64,000 nt of DNA from Suillus spraguei (lineage: Eukaryota; Basidiomycota; Agaricomycetes; Boletales; Suillaceae), in the NCBI GenBank assembly GCA_016800925.1, contig JABCPU010000007.1, positions 124,001 through 188,000 on the forward strand, given 5' to 3'. The stretch's first letter is position 1. Every line of letters starts with the position of its first letter. The notes under the pieces were generated by a model, which did not search any database, was not told the DNA's origin, and saw nothing but the letters and a program-made list of their open reading frames with translations. Below, piece after piece: positions 40,395-53,276 of this stretch. The position numbers were made by a program, and so were the translations under genes.

Positions 40395-42206
40395 TCAATC
40401 AATCTCAATCTGACCTCTAAGTCCTCTCAGCACTTCTGTATACACCACATTGGTCATCTTTAACCCTTCTTCATGCTCTGGAAAGATAGTACACACACTC
40501 TCTGGGTGAGTGCACCTGGACAATGCCACATACAACTGTCCATGACTGAACACAGGAGTTCTCAAATCCAGTCCAACCCACTTCACACTTTGACCTTGAG
40601 CCTTATTGATTGTCATAGCAAATGCAAGACGGACAGGAAATTGATGACACTTTAGAGGGATTGGGTTGTCTTCAGCAGTGGCATCCAGAGTCATCCTGGG
40701 GATCAGTACTGTGTCCTGATTGTCTTGCTGGGCTTCATCAACTCCATCCTTGAGAATCCGATATTTGAGTACATGTGTGGTCCAAGACAGGAGGATCATC
40801 CTAGTTCCATTGTAGAGGCCATTAATGGGATCCAAGTTGCACAACAGCATCAGAGGAACACCCACTTTGAGTTCCAATTTGTGCAAAGGGAACCCTGATG
40901 GTGTCAGAGTGTGAAAGGAATCACTTGCAAAGACTTTCCATCTTTGTGAAGCTTTCCATCAATGTGATAGAGACCATAGTCATAGACCTCTTCATTTGTG
41001 GGGTTAGGAATGTTGAATGGGGCATGAGACAGGTGGTAATGCAGATTATCACAGAGATTGTCCTTGAATTGGTTCCAAAGATCACTGGGGTCTGTAGGGT
41101 TGCAGTGGATGAGGATGATGACAAAGAGATTGCGCATGCTATGTTCAGTGCTCACGTGAGAGGCATCCTACAAGCACTGGATCCATTCATTGACATCCTT
41201 AAGCAGACCTCTACATCAACATGCCTCCTTGAAAGTATCGCATAAAACACCATCAACTGTTCGAAGGTTCTCATAAGAGGTGGCCCTTTGAATACATTGT
41301 GAGTTTGATTGATAAAAATTGACATGAGCATCATACCTTTTACTACAGTCAGAAGCAATCTCAGGTAGAAGCGCTCTCCATATCCAGGTGCAGCAGAGTA
41401 CATCCTTCCAATGACCATTCCACATTGTTGTACCTTCCATGTGGTCTTGTTCTATACGAATTCTGAGGGTAAGTCCTGGTAGAGGTGGTCATGGGCTCCA
41501 GCTGCCACCAAGACATTGTTGGCATTGGCTTTGAACCATCAAGTAAGGCAAGTCTTCTTGGTTGCTGCATGCTCAAGAACATCCTGTGCATTATCCTCAG
41601 GATCATAAAACACCATGTGTTCATCTGGGAGGTGGACCAGCAAACAATAGACAAAGGGCAATTCAAGGTGCATTCCAAACTCAAAGATGTGCCATGTGGC
41701 CTCAGTAGAGCTGATGTATCTGGAGTCAAGATAGGTTTTGACCTCATCCACTGGTCCTGGCATCTCCAAAGTGGCATGGTCATTTCCCTTGTAGATGTAC
41801 TTGTGGATATATTTCACACACTTGATGGAAGCACAGACTTCAAGATTGATGTGGCAGTTGAATTCTACCAGGAGTTGTGGAGGGTGAGGAACAACATCTT
41901 TGTTGGTGAAAACAGTATCATTCTTCTGGACAGTGCAACCATTGTCAGGTCTTGCATACTCTGGATAGCCATCCTCCTTCATCAATGTCTGGGCACAGAA
42001 AGACTTTGAAAAGTGCTTTTTGCAATGTCCATTCTCCAAGCAACATTCTGGAGAGCAGAGGCCATGGAGCATGTATTTCTCTACAGCCTCATAGAGTTGG
42101 GGATGGTCATTTCTATCAGGGATCTGAGCAGAGATGAAGGAGTCTATTTGTTCCACTGTGCGAATCTTGTGGTCTGGATCCAGGAAGATGAGAAGGTGCA
42201 TGTGAG
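40395..42206 (-). pseudogene. Helitron Rep-helicase, catalytic and C-terminal part
   Basis: Read on the minus strand it continues the frame left of the solo LTR. The HUH motif (LPHMHLLIFLDPDHKIR) is rebuilt across that junction, and the Tyr motif KYIHKYIYKG follows. The far end has the Pif1-like helicase tail INKAQGQSVKW and LYVALSRCTHPE. Between about 41540 and 40890 frames shift and stops accumulate. The Walker A/B part of the helicase is missing: only about 0.65 kb is present where over 1 kb is expected. The element is therefore non-autonomous. Confidence 0.88.
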
Positions 42207-43933
42207 GTAGATGTCATATACCATACTTCTGATTTCAGATCTGATCAGACCTGATCGATCCTACTTCCGTCCGGTCCACAGATCCTGTCCAGATTACCCA
42301 TCCAAAAGTGCCTACTTCTCGCACACTAACTCCCTTGTGGACATCTGCATCTACCTTCTTTCGGCATTCCTCCTGTCTCCGGTATTCCGGCTGTGTATAT
42401 TTCCATCCTGCTTATTGATCCATTTCCTGTGTCTCATTTCTGACTCGTGCTTACTGATCTGCTGTGCATTAACTAATAGACTTCTGTTATACATCGTACA
42501 TAGCCCTTGGTGCAAAGATACAACCTAACCTGGGCTGTAGATAAACTACCTCCTAAGTTAGTATGTGAGTCTTGCGCTCCGTCTAGTCTGCTTCACTTGT
42601 GAAAACAAGAGCATTCGACCCTAAAGGGGTATGCCTATTAGTATGGTCAAGTTCAAGTCAAACTTATGTGCGAATGAAGCATCATAGTCAGCGGTAAGTT
42701 GCTGCGGTCAGCGATGATGCCGCCAGAACTAGCGTCGTATGTAGCGGTGCTACCGTGGTTGAGATATAGTCAGGAACAGTTGCATCGAGCGAGCAATGAT
42801 ATGAGTGGTAGCGGTAAGATTGCGAGCGGTGCAAAGAAACAGTAATGAAGGCCGCAGTACTTTCAGCAGTAAAGCAGCAGTGCATAAGAAGTTCAGTCAA
42901 AATCACAATCAAAAGTCCAGCGGTATGCCAGCGGTAACAGAGAACGAGTGTGATCAATTAACGAGCAATAAGGAACTTTAAAGACTACGTCTACTACTGG
43001 GTAGATTCAGAGCTAGACAATAATCATGACCTATAGTATGTGCAATGGGGTAAAATCAGGTACTGTATCGTGCAGGGTACGCAGTGCTTATATCCTAAAT
43101 TGTATGTATTCGGAATACTCTAGGCGAGATCAGTAGTGCTCGAGTGTAGTAACTGCCATATGTAAACATAGTGCGAGGCGCTGCGGCACGAGGCAACATG
43201 TAATAAGGCTTGCCATGGAATCAGTGATAATGAACATAAAACAAATGACGCACCAAATGGAGCTATGCGGATGCAGCAAGGACATGGGAGGACATCGGTA
43301 CATGGAATGTGGTGTGGCAGTCAGTATGGTGTGCGGTAAGCGTGGGATGCCGCCAGAAGTGCTAAAGGGGTAAGACGGCCATGGACAAGTGGTAACTCCT
43401 ATAGATGTAAGACGAGTGTCAAAAGATAGGGTTTTAAGCCCAGCGCCAATATGTTTGTTACATCGGTCCTGGACTTAGTGATTATCCATGCTAGTTACTT
43501 ACAGTATATAGACTACTTGTAAATCTCCATAGAACCTTAGTTCAAATATCATCTTAGATTCTGCTCAATCTATTCCTCTGGACTTGAGTTACTTCCAACT
43601 CTGGTCAACTTCTGAGACTTAGGATTGATTCCTATAAGTCTGCATCTCCAACTCTACCTTCAGGTAGTCTACCTCTGTTAGTTGTTTCTAGTTAAGGACT
43701 TGTTCTGAGACTAGTCTTATTCCTCGTATCATCTCCACGCTCTGGATAACCTTCAGACACATCATATCCGATACCTTTGGACATCCGGATCCATCACGCA
43801 ATCACTTCCGGATCTTCAGATGTATACCTACCCTCTGAAATAAGGGGCATAACTTGGGAAAGGGGCACAGTGCACAAACTGAGGCCAAAGCCCTTCAGAT
43901 CTCTTACCCTTTGAGTACAGTCTTAACAGTAGA
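42207..43933. mobile_element. solo LTR in the Helitron, itself carrying a 0.95-kb insertion
   Basis: The LTR is 42212-43928, starting TGTCATATACC and ending GTCTTAACA, with a perfect 5-bp target duplication GTAGA at 42207-42211 and 43929-43933. The same LTR without insertion is 54516-55284 (769 bp). Comparison places extra DNA at about 42507-43462. That DNA is noncoding, rich in 'agcggta', and ends in TTACA. It resembles the block at 51188-52118 in the Gypsy element. Confidence 0.88.
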
Positions 43934-45471
43934 CCACACTTTTGATATTCAATAGTATACACCAATCCTGCAACCTTGCCATAGTAGCCTTTGTGAACTT
44001 TCTTCAGCAGAGCCTGCTGCTTTTGATAGAATATGTGAGCCACCAAGTCTGGATGGTCCACAGCAGTTTGACCTACATAAGAAAACTTATCAGAATCAAG
44101 TCATAATAATGTATCAATATGTCACTTTACCTGGAAGGAGATTCTCAGTAATCTCAGGCCAGTTTCCATTGGCAGTCATTGTCAGGAAGAGATCTGGTTT
44201 TTGCAGGCATGGCAGATGGCCAAGGAGTTCTGCAGCTGCTGCTGCATATAGTGAGGGCTTCCAGAATGAGAGGAGGGAAGGATTATAGCATGACCTGTCT
44301 CAGCTAAATTGCCCACTCCATCATTGAGAATATTGTCTGTGAGGCCTTGGTAGCAGTCAGCCCTGATCTTCTTCTGGTTGTTTCTTATCCAGTTGAGTCT
44401 GCTTTGCTCAATGAAAGCCCAAGCATCAACAACATACTGCTGGAACAGCCATCCACCACGAAAGATGTTGTTGTGGTCAATGCGAGCTGGACAGTGATAA
44501 AGACAAAGGCATAATACAGCAGCTGAGTTACTTTTTTGGTACATGCACGTCCACCCTGGGGAATAATCATATCAATGTAGAGGCCCCAGCCATCCTCTCC
44601 ATTAGGAAAGAGAAGGACATAATGGAGACAGGCATATGCATGGTTGAGTTGACTGATTTACCTAAGTTGACCACCTTGATAATATAAAATGATGTCATGT
44701 TCATGAGACACCACCTCAGATCCATCTCCAGGAAGAGCTCCAGCAATTTCATTGGCAGTAGGAAGATTGTATCTTCTACCATCTGTGCCAGGCTGGAAAT
44801 GAATGCGTAGAGAAACATCTGTTTGCTCCTCTGGAGGCTTCTCTTGCATGACTTGATAGACTTGCTTGTAGACAGCAGCATAGGGGTGTTTTCGATGCAA
44901 CATGTCATGCAGATCTCTGACAATCTGACAATCAAGACCTTCATTTCCAGGGCAGGTGGTGCAGATGTCGGTTGCTTCTTCAGAGTCATATATATAAAGT
45001 TGTGCATATAAAGGCTGGACACCCTCTGGAGGTAGAATACTGCCCATGAGGTGATGAAGAGAGCTATGGATATGAAAAGCATTTGGACCAGATCCTTGAA
45101 TAGCACAATCCTCAATATTGACACCAACAGAGGTAAATGCAAGAGCACTGTTGTATTGGCGAATTTTTGACACAAATGTTCTGTTTCTATATGCCTGCTC
45201 CAGCTCAGGTGGCCATGCTGGAAATGGAGGAAGGCTAACTTAGCCCTGCAAGCAGCACATACCAAAGCAAGGATTTACCAGAAAGGAGTTGGAGAGTCTT
45301 TCACATACAAAGTGAAGTGCATGACATTTGGGGCACTCTACATTGAGGGGACCAAGAGTGTGACAGTTGATTGGTTCAGTATATAGTTGAGCTCCATCAG
45401 GAATAGGAATGACCTGATTGATATGCTGGTTGTCCTCTGCTTCATGCTCCTGGTGTTGTTCCCGCTTCTGG
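43934..45471 (-). pseudogene. Helitron N-terminal domain (Helitron_like_N)
   Basis: The minus strand holds CPKCHALHFVCERLS, then IHSSLHHLMGSILPPEG, LPTANEIAGALPGDG and AWAFIEQSRLNWIRNNQKKIRADCY split into phase-shifted frames, typical of the N-terminal half of fungal Helitron transposases. The right end stops exactly at the Gypsy insertion and the left end at the solo LTR. Several frame changes show that it is inactive. Confidence 0.85.
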
Positions 45472-45476
45472 ATTCT

Positions 45477-45950
45477 TGTTACAATCATATGTGCCACTAT
45501 TCATTATTTCTTCTATGCTCTCGTCTTACATATCATGTGACTCTCTCTTGACTCATACATTCAACCATCTGTACTATGATTGCCTTCCTCTAAAGGATAT
45601 GCACTTACATTCTCACAACTGCCTTGGTCCATGCGCACATATTGACTTATTTAAGCACATTGTATTATGCTTGTATTCTGCACTTTAATCTTACTGGGTT
45701 TTACCTGGAATATCCTTCGCTTAGGTCTCCAACCTAAGTCGTCTGAATCGTCTCTAAGTCTCAGCACTCCTTAGCCTTAGTCTCTATTCTACCAATCATC
45801 TTAGAGTTGCGACTCTTCGATTGAACCCTTGATCCTACTCGGAATACTTCCTTGTAGTAGTCCTCGTTCTCTTTTGAACGTAGTCGAACCTCCCAGCAGA
45901 CAGGCTGTGTCTTATCACTGTCGCTGGTGATGCCACTCCAGTTCGTAACA
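45477..45950 (+). repeat. Gypsy 5' LTR
   Basis: 474 bp, TGTTACAAT...TTCGTAACA. Matches 55845-56314 along its length with scattered substitutions and small indels, for example an extra 'gtag' near 45885 and a missing 'atcaat' near 45710. The two LTRs have therefore diverged since insertion. Confidence 0.92.
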
Positions 45951-46081
45951 AAGATTAAAGTCTACATTGATCATTGACTATCCAGTCTTTGACCCCTCTG
46001 AACCCTGATAAGCCCTAACGGACTGCAAGACCGTGCATGTAGGCACTGAGAAAGAATAACTCACTCAGACGACTCATCATC

Positions 46082-46930
46082 ATGATGACGACTACTACCA
46101 CCGGAAAAGATTTTGAGTACAAAATCAGTCTCCCAACTGCTTTTGATGGAGATCGTGATAATTCACTAGAATTCATATTATCATGCAATGCATACTTCGA
46201 CATCAATGAAAAGTTCTATACCAACGACAAGCAGAAGATCATTTTCATTTTGTCCTTTATGACGGAGAAAAACACCAAATCTTGGAAAGAGCAATTTCTC
46301 ACTCACACTCAATCCGTTGACACTTCTGGACAGAAAGTTGGTTATGGGACGATGAAAGATTTCATGAGAAGCTTCAATGAAGCTTTCGAACCGGTAGACT
46401 CCGTAGGAACCGCATTAATGAAGCTCAGGGATCTTAAACAAGGAAACAGTGAGCTCCAAACCTATATCACTGATTTCAAAGTGCTTGCAGCTAAAGCCCA
46501 TATCACTGACAATGCAACGAAGATCCAATTCTTCCAAGATGGCCTTAACCTAGGCATCTTGACCAAACTATTCGCACCAGGAGACGTCCCAGATGTATTT
46601 TGCAATGTTGTATCACAATGCGTTTCCATCGACAACTCCCACCAATGTCTTCAGGCATTACGAGCATGTCACACTCCGCAGAAGAAGAAGAACTATGGAA
46701 ATGTGTGTTACACACCTAGCTGCAATTCAAACGCAATGGTCGTAGATTGAATCTCCGATATGGAAAGATCCGAGTGCATGAGAAAAGGTCAATGTTTTGG
46801 ATGCTGAAAGACAGGACACTGTATTGGTAACTGCCCTGATAAGAAGAAGAAGACTCCGCTCCGTCAAGCAGAAGTCAAAGAAGTTCAAAATGAGGAAGAT
46901 GAAACCATGAGACAAATTGTAAAGGATTTT
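46082..46930 (+). pseudogene. Gypsy gag
   Basis: The open frame 46082-46750 encodes a retrotransposon capsid-type protein (LPTAFDGDRDNSLEFI ... LKQGNSELQTYITDF). After a TGA the frame continues with a zinc knuckle CFGC-stop-KTGHCIGNC, a C-x2-C-x4-H-x4-C motif in which the Trp codon reads TGA (46805-46807). It then has a Lys-rich tail. Confidence 0.85.
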
Positions 46931-46950
46931 TAACTTGGAGAAACAAAGAC

Positions 46951-49900
46951 TTGATATATGTTTCTCCCAATGTATTACTAAGACTTGTACGTGCTGTAGG
47001 TGAAAGAAAAGAACTTTGTATTCCTATCACCCTTCATTCACGTACTCGCTTAAAATCCGTCAACACTACTGCCATTATTGACTCTGGCACAGCAGGAACA
47101 TTCATCTCCGAGGAGTTTGTGAAACTCCATCAAATCACATGACGAAAACTCAAAACACCATTTTGAGTTACCACTGCAGACATAACCCTTATCAAAGGAG
47201 GGCCAATCACGCATTATTGCCTTCTAGTGGTAAAGATTGATGAACGAACCATGTATGGAAAGTTCAATATCACTAAACTTGGACGAAGAGACCAAATTCT
47301 TCTGGGAATCCTGTGGTTATGTGCCATGAACCCAAGTATAGATTGGGCTGCCGAAACACTTGCCCTCCCACGAACAATGAAGTCTGATGAAATCGAACAA
47401 GACGTGGATACAGATTGAAAGAAGAATGTATTACCTCCCACATTCCCTTACCACACCAAGAAATGGCAGAATTCGAAACTTCTGAAACTTGTTGTTGCTC
47501 CTACCATTGACATCCCTAACGAACTCATGATCGACGAAACTTCTCCACAAGTAAGAATACCACCACGTCTCCCATCACCTATTCCTCATGTAGAAAAATG
47601 AAAGAATGAGTCAGAACCAGAATCTCGACCGCCATCAAAACCCATTGAGCAATGACCAATTGAGGAACAACAACAAGGAAAGCGGAAAATCGAAAAAGAT
47701 CTTGGAGGACGAGCTCATAATATTCCAAAGTTAACCGAATACTTTGTACCGCCCAAATTGTTAACCTCTTCCGCTTCTATCGAAGAAATTCCTGATCAGG
47801 ACGAACCCATGACGCCCACTATACCCGCTGAAGAAGATGAGCAATTTAATATGATGCATGATGTATGGAGTGCCCCCAAAGTATGAGAAGTATTATCCTA
47901 CGAACTTGGAGAAGGAGAATTCTTGGTTGAATACAACATCGATGGAAGTTACATGAGAATCGTCGATGAAGTATCCATGGATACACCCCTAACTCGCAAT
48001 GGAACTTCCTGACTTGAACGACTCCCAAATTATTCCACCATCTCCCTTCCTCTGCCGAAATACAGCAACAAGGCACAAGAATTTGCAACCGACGAAAAAG
48101 AGAAAAAGAAGAAACCATTCAAAGCACTCATACCATCCTACCTCCATGACTTTGCTGACATCTTTGCCAAAGACGGGCTTAACAAACTTCCCCCTGAATG
48201 ACCCGGTATTGACCACCACATCGATACCAAACCCAGTTTCATTCCCTGAACATCTAAGGTTTACCCACTGTCTGAAAAGGAACGAACTTCAATAAAAGCA
48301 TTTATTGATGAAAATGTCGCCAAGGGGTTCATTTCTGAATCAAAATCACCTCAAGCTAGTGGGTTCTTCTTCATTGGAAAGAAGAGCGGAGAACTCCATC
48401 CTTGCCAGGACTATTGTTACATCAATTATTGGACGGTCAAAAATGCTTACCCACTTCCTTTACTGGTATCTCTTGTGGCATGGCTTCACAATGCACAATT
48501 CTTCACGAAAATGGATATATGATTGGGATATAACAACATCTGCATCCATCCCAAAGATGATGGAAAGCTGCGTTCACAATGGAATTCGGTCTCTATGAAC
48601 TAACATCATGTTCTTTGGGTTATGTAATTCACCAGCCATGTTTCAAGCATACATGAATCACACCTTCCAGCAGGAGATTAACGAAGGATGGATGGTTATC
48701 TATATGGACGATATCCTCATTTTTTCGACAACTATGGAGGAACATTGTGAACGTACCAGACGAGTACTGATGAAGATACAGGACAAACATCTTTTCCTAA
48801 AACCAGAAAAGTGTACCTTCGATGCTGATGAAGTGGAATACCTTGGAATGATCATTCGGCCTGGACAGATTGCTATGGATACTGCCAAAACAAAAGGGAT
48901 TGCCGAATGGCCTGTTCCAAAAAGTGTAAGAGATGTTTGGTCGTTTTTAGGATTCTGCAACTTTTACTGCACGTTTATCTCCCATTACTCTGATATTGCA
49001 TGACCCCTCATCAATCTAACAAAGAAGGATACTTCTTTCCTTTGGGCAACTCAATGTCAGGATACCTTCCGAGACCTCAAGGAATGCTTCATAAAACAAC
49101 CAGTACTTCGCAATCCAGATCCATCCTGGCAATTTGTGGTAGCAACCGATGCTTCTCTTGTAGCAACTGGAGCCATCTTATTGCAAACTGACGAAAATGG
49201 CATTTATCACCCATGCGCTTACCTATTTCAGTCGCTAAATCCAGCGGAATGCAACTATCAGATTTTCGATGGGAACTACTTGCAGTTATCCACACCTTAA
49301 ATGAATGGTGTTACTATCTTGAAGGGAACGCCCACCCTGTCATCGTCTTCACTGACCACAAAAACCTTCTGTACTTCCATACTGCACAGAAGTTAACTCA
49401 ACGACAAGCCCACTGGCAATTGACATTGTCACTCTTTAATATTGAACTACATCATGTTGCAGGCACTAAACTAGCTGCTCCAGATGCTCTCTCACATCGC
49501 CCAGATCATGACGATGGTTCTCATGATAATGAAGACACTGTGCTTCTTCCTGATTCCCTATTCGTCCGACTCATCAATAATGACCTACTTGATGTATTGG
49601 CTACTTCTGACCCTTTGGACGACCCTGTATTCAAAACAGTGTCGGATGCACTAGATGGTGTCTGTCTTCCTCCCATGAAGTCGGCATTGTCCAATTGGAA
49701 GATCAAGCATGATGTGCTCTATTTCAAGAACTGTGCTTACATTCCTCCCATTCATCACACCGCTACCCTCGCTCACTATCATGATCATATCACTGCTGGT
49801 CATCCTGGCTGTTTCAAAACTGAAGAACTTATTAAATGAGAAGCCTGGTGGCCTTCTATGGGTGCCTATATCCGTGAATATGTCGAGGGTTGTGCCCTTT

Positions 49901-50989
49901 GTCAGCAAATAAAATCAGATACTCATCCAGTCCGACCTCCACTTGTCCCCATTCCTTCCTCCACCACCCGTCCCTTCTTGCAAATCTCTGTGGATTTGGT
50001 CACTGATCTCCCTGTTTCCGGAGGCTTTGATAGTATCATGGTTGTGGTGGACCATGGCCTTATGAAGGGGGTAATTATTATCCCTTGCCTTAAGATGGTA
50101 ACTTCCGAAGGCGTAGCAAAGTTATTTTTGAAACATGTCTATCAATGGTTTGGTCTCCATGACAAAGTCATATCGGATTGAGGACTGCAGTTTCTATCAA
50201 GATTTTCAAAAGAACTTGCACAACTCCTTGATTATACCATTGCCCCATCTACCACCTATCATCCTCAGACTGACAGACAAACTGAATGATTACACCAAGA
50301 ATTAGAAACCTATTTGTGTATCTACTGCCACAACAACCCTAAAGAATGGATAGAACACCTCCCTATCACTGAATTTGTCCACAATCATCATAAACATGAT
50401 GCCCGAAATGCCTCACCATTCTTTCTCATGATGGGATATGAACCCTGCACCATTCCCCATTTAATCCCTGATTCTACTGTACCAGCAGCAGAAGATCCAA
50501 GAAGAAGCCATTGCATGCCATAACATTGCTATGCAAACCATGGCGGAACAATCCCAAGGAGATAAGTACCAACCATGGAAGATTGGAGATAAGGTTTGGC
50601 TATCTGCTGCTAATCTTAGACTCAAACTCCCATCGCGAAAGCTTGCACCAAAGCAATACGGACCTTTCCCGATCACCAACATCTTATCACCTATCACATT
50701 CACACTCAAACTCCCTCCGCAATGGAAGATTCATCCCACCTTCCATGCTTCTGTGTTATCGTCTTATAGCAAAAATGACGTACACGGCCCAAACTTCCTT
50801 GAACCACCACCTGATATCATTGAAGAAGAAGAAGAATATAAAGTAGAAGCAATTCTTTCCAATAAAGAAACTGGCAATCACCAATGCTATCTTGTCTCCT
50901 GGAAAGGATATTCATCAGGAGATAACGAATGGATCCCCAAAAAGAACTTAGCAAACTCTGCACGAATCCTGAATGCTTATAAGAAGTGA
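46951..50989 (+). pseudogene. Gypsy pol with C-terminal chromodomain
   Basis: Aspartic protease with AIIDSGTAGTFI (about 47070-47105). Reverse transcriptase with YMDDILIF (about 48702-48725). RNase H with FTDHKNLLYF; a 1-nt loss near 49270 shifts this frame. Integrase has the zinc-binding HITAGH and CALC and the catalytic-core start ISVDLVTDLP. The chromodomain at about 50840-50985 (CYLVSWKGYSSGDNEWIP) suggests targeting to heterochromatin. Stops are mostly TGA where Arg (CGA) or Trp is expected, for example at 48199, 49837, 50179 and 50287. Inactive. Confidence 0.9.
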
Positions 50990-51030
50990 CACGCCCTTTG
51001 AATTTGAACTAGCCCAACAAACCATTCAAT

Positions 51031-53276
51031 ATGACTTCCTCCACAACTGCTTCCTTCCCCACTGCTTACATCCACCCTGTTACTGAAGAAACTTACACTA
51101 CCACTGATCACTATGACGACCTCATCAGAAACATTGATGAAAATTCCTTTGTTGAGGCTGCCCTCCTCTGCCCCAGTGAAACGAAGAAACTAGCGCTGGC
51201 CTAAGTATAAGCGCAGCGTTAATCCTACTAAAGGCGCAAGTGAGATGTTCGACCCAAGAGGACTGCAAATAGAAGCACTTCCTTCTAAGTTAGTGCAAAG
51301 GAAACAATGAAGTACTAATATGGCAACAAGGATTCCAATTTCCGAGGTTAGCGGCGGTACTAGCGCGGTGTCAGCGGTACACGCGCGGTAATGATAGCTG
51401 CAATGGTTAGCTAGCGAGAGCAAGAACAAAGTTACTTGGGCAAGACAAAAATGTTATAACTACCGGCGGTGCGGTAGCAGTAGTGGCAACTTCCGTACGA
51501 GCGGGAATTCAGAGGAGAGAGAAAACAACCCAGCGAGATCACTGGCCGCAGTCCAGTTACGAGTAGTGAAGTCGAAAGTTGCGCGGTACTTCGAGTGGTA
51601 AAGTTACCGGCAGTTAAATCAATGAGCGAAGTTTGAACGGAGAAAGGTTCAAAGGCAAATAGATTGCAACTAGTGAGCGTTTCAGATACTAAGTCCTAGT
51701 GAAGGGATGTAACAGGAAGTAAAAGTAACGGTATGTATGTTCAGTCCTTTTTAACATATGTGAGCGTGTACAAGATAGCTATGCGAGTCCAGTAGCGAGA
51801 AAGAAAATAAATGGGGTACTTAATTATGAGGCGCACAGCATGCAGTGGCCCCTTGAGATATAAGGTAAATCCTGCCATAGGTTTAGTAACGGTAACAGCG
51901 GAAGCGAGGTAACTACGCACCAATGGATTCTAGATGGAATAGGACGGGACATGAGGGCATTGGCGCGAGGATCCGGTAAGGGTTTGCGGAAGAAGAACAG
52001 TTCCGCATTAGCAGAGCAAAAAGGCTATTTCGTTGCTATAAGGAAATCCTTCGGTTGCCGCCGCAGACGTTAATGAGACACTTGTCGAAAATGGGGTTTT
52101 GATGGTCAGCGTGACTTTTCTCGCTACACCAGACATGCAATCAAGATTGAAAAGATCCTTACCGGCAAGGATGCATTCGTCACCATCCTCCTTACCAATA
52201 TCATCCACACAGCTGCCCTCATTGAAACTCTATGCCATAACGTTGAAGATGATACTATCCATCAATGAATCCTACACTGCCAGAAATGCATTCGCGCTTA
52301 TGGGTTGCTTCTCCTTCCCAATTCTTTTAAGGCTGATGTTGAAACAGCTATTCACATCGTGGCCGAGCGTCGAGCAGGCGTGGCTAGGCCTCCCTCCCCG
52401 CAAAGAGATCCACTTCCAATTTTTGCTCCTCCCACCCGTGATTTGGGCACTCGTTCTAATATTGTTGCCCTTACTGGCTTACTCACTGCTGTTCAGGAAG
52501 CCAATAACATAGTTGATGCCATTATTGGAGGAATTGAAGAAGCAACGGTTGACTCTAGAGAAGTGAGAGGATTGGTAGCTCGTCTGATTGATGCCATCCA
52601 TCACTACGAAACACAACCCATGCCATCCCCAGTCAACACTACCACTACGCTCGATGAGGACACAGAACCCCCTCATCTGTTTACTGAATGCTCCGTCATG
52701 CACAAGAAAGCAGTCGTAACTGGAGAACTGCATAATGAGGTTGCTGAGATTATTGCGCTTGGTCATCAGTTAAAAGAACTTCATATTCATCTGCCTATGG
52801 TTGTCCCTCATAACTTCGACTCTACAATTCCTATCCTTGTAGAGGCCTTAGGACCTACAACCTCCTCAGACCCCAACAAGTTGCTAGCTGCAGCCGTCGT
52901 GACACCAGCACCCTCAATTTATACTGTTAGCGATGACCAAATTGAGGACATCCGTTCTAGCAATGAACGAGCCCTTAGACGTATTACTCGTAAACATGGA
53001 AAGAAGCACACATGTTCTACTAGTCCCCATCATCACATCACTGCCCCGACTCCACTTCACAAAGTGAACTCCAACCCTGACGAAAACATGAAATGTCGCA
53101 TCTGCGGACTGCTTGGGCATCGCCAAAAGAATTGCGCCGAGTATCAGTGTGGGGTTTGTCGGTACTGGTCACTAACTCACTTATCTATTTACTGGCCCCA
53201 ACACATTGGAACCCCACCCTTCACACTAACCTGGAAGGACGATGGATTCTACAACACACTTCGTTCTTGGGAATGA
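51031..53276 (+). pseudogene. extra ORF after pol with CCHC zinc knuckle
   Basis: Starts at 51031 (MTSSTTASFPTAYIHPVTEE), is interrupted by foreign DNA (about 51188-52118), and resumes with TRHAIKIEKILTGKDAFVTI. It then runs open except for one TGA near 52265 to 53276. Near the end lies CRICGLLGHRQKNC, a perfect C-x2-C-x4-H-x4-C knuckle, followed by a Trp/Pro-rich segment. Same strand as gag-pol and inside the LTRs. The function is unknown; a second nucleocapsid-like protein is one guess. I know no standard Gypsy gene in this position. Confidence 0.7.
51188..52118. mobile_element. 0.93-kb noncoding insertion in the extra ORF
   Basis: Interrupts the reading frame. Composition and several words ('agcggta', 'ttcgaccc', 'ctaagttagt', a 'ggggttttgatggtca' end) resemble the block at 42507-43462, so it is probably the same family, perhaps another solo LTR. 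Ends are not resolved to the base. Confidence 0.6.
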
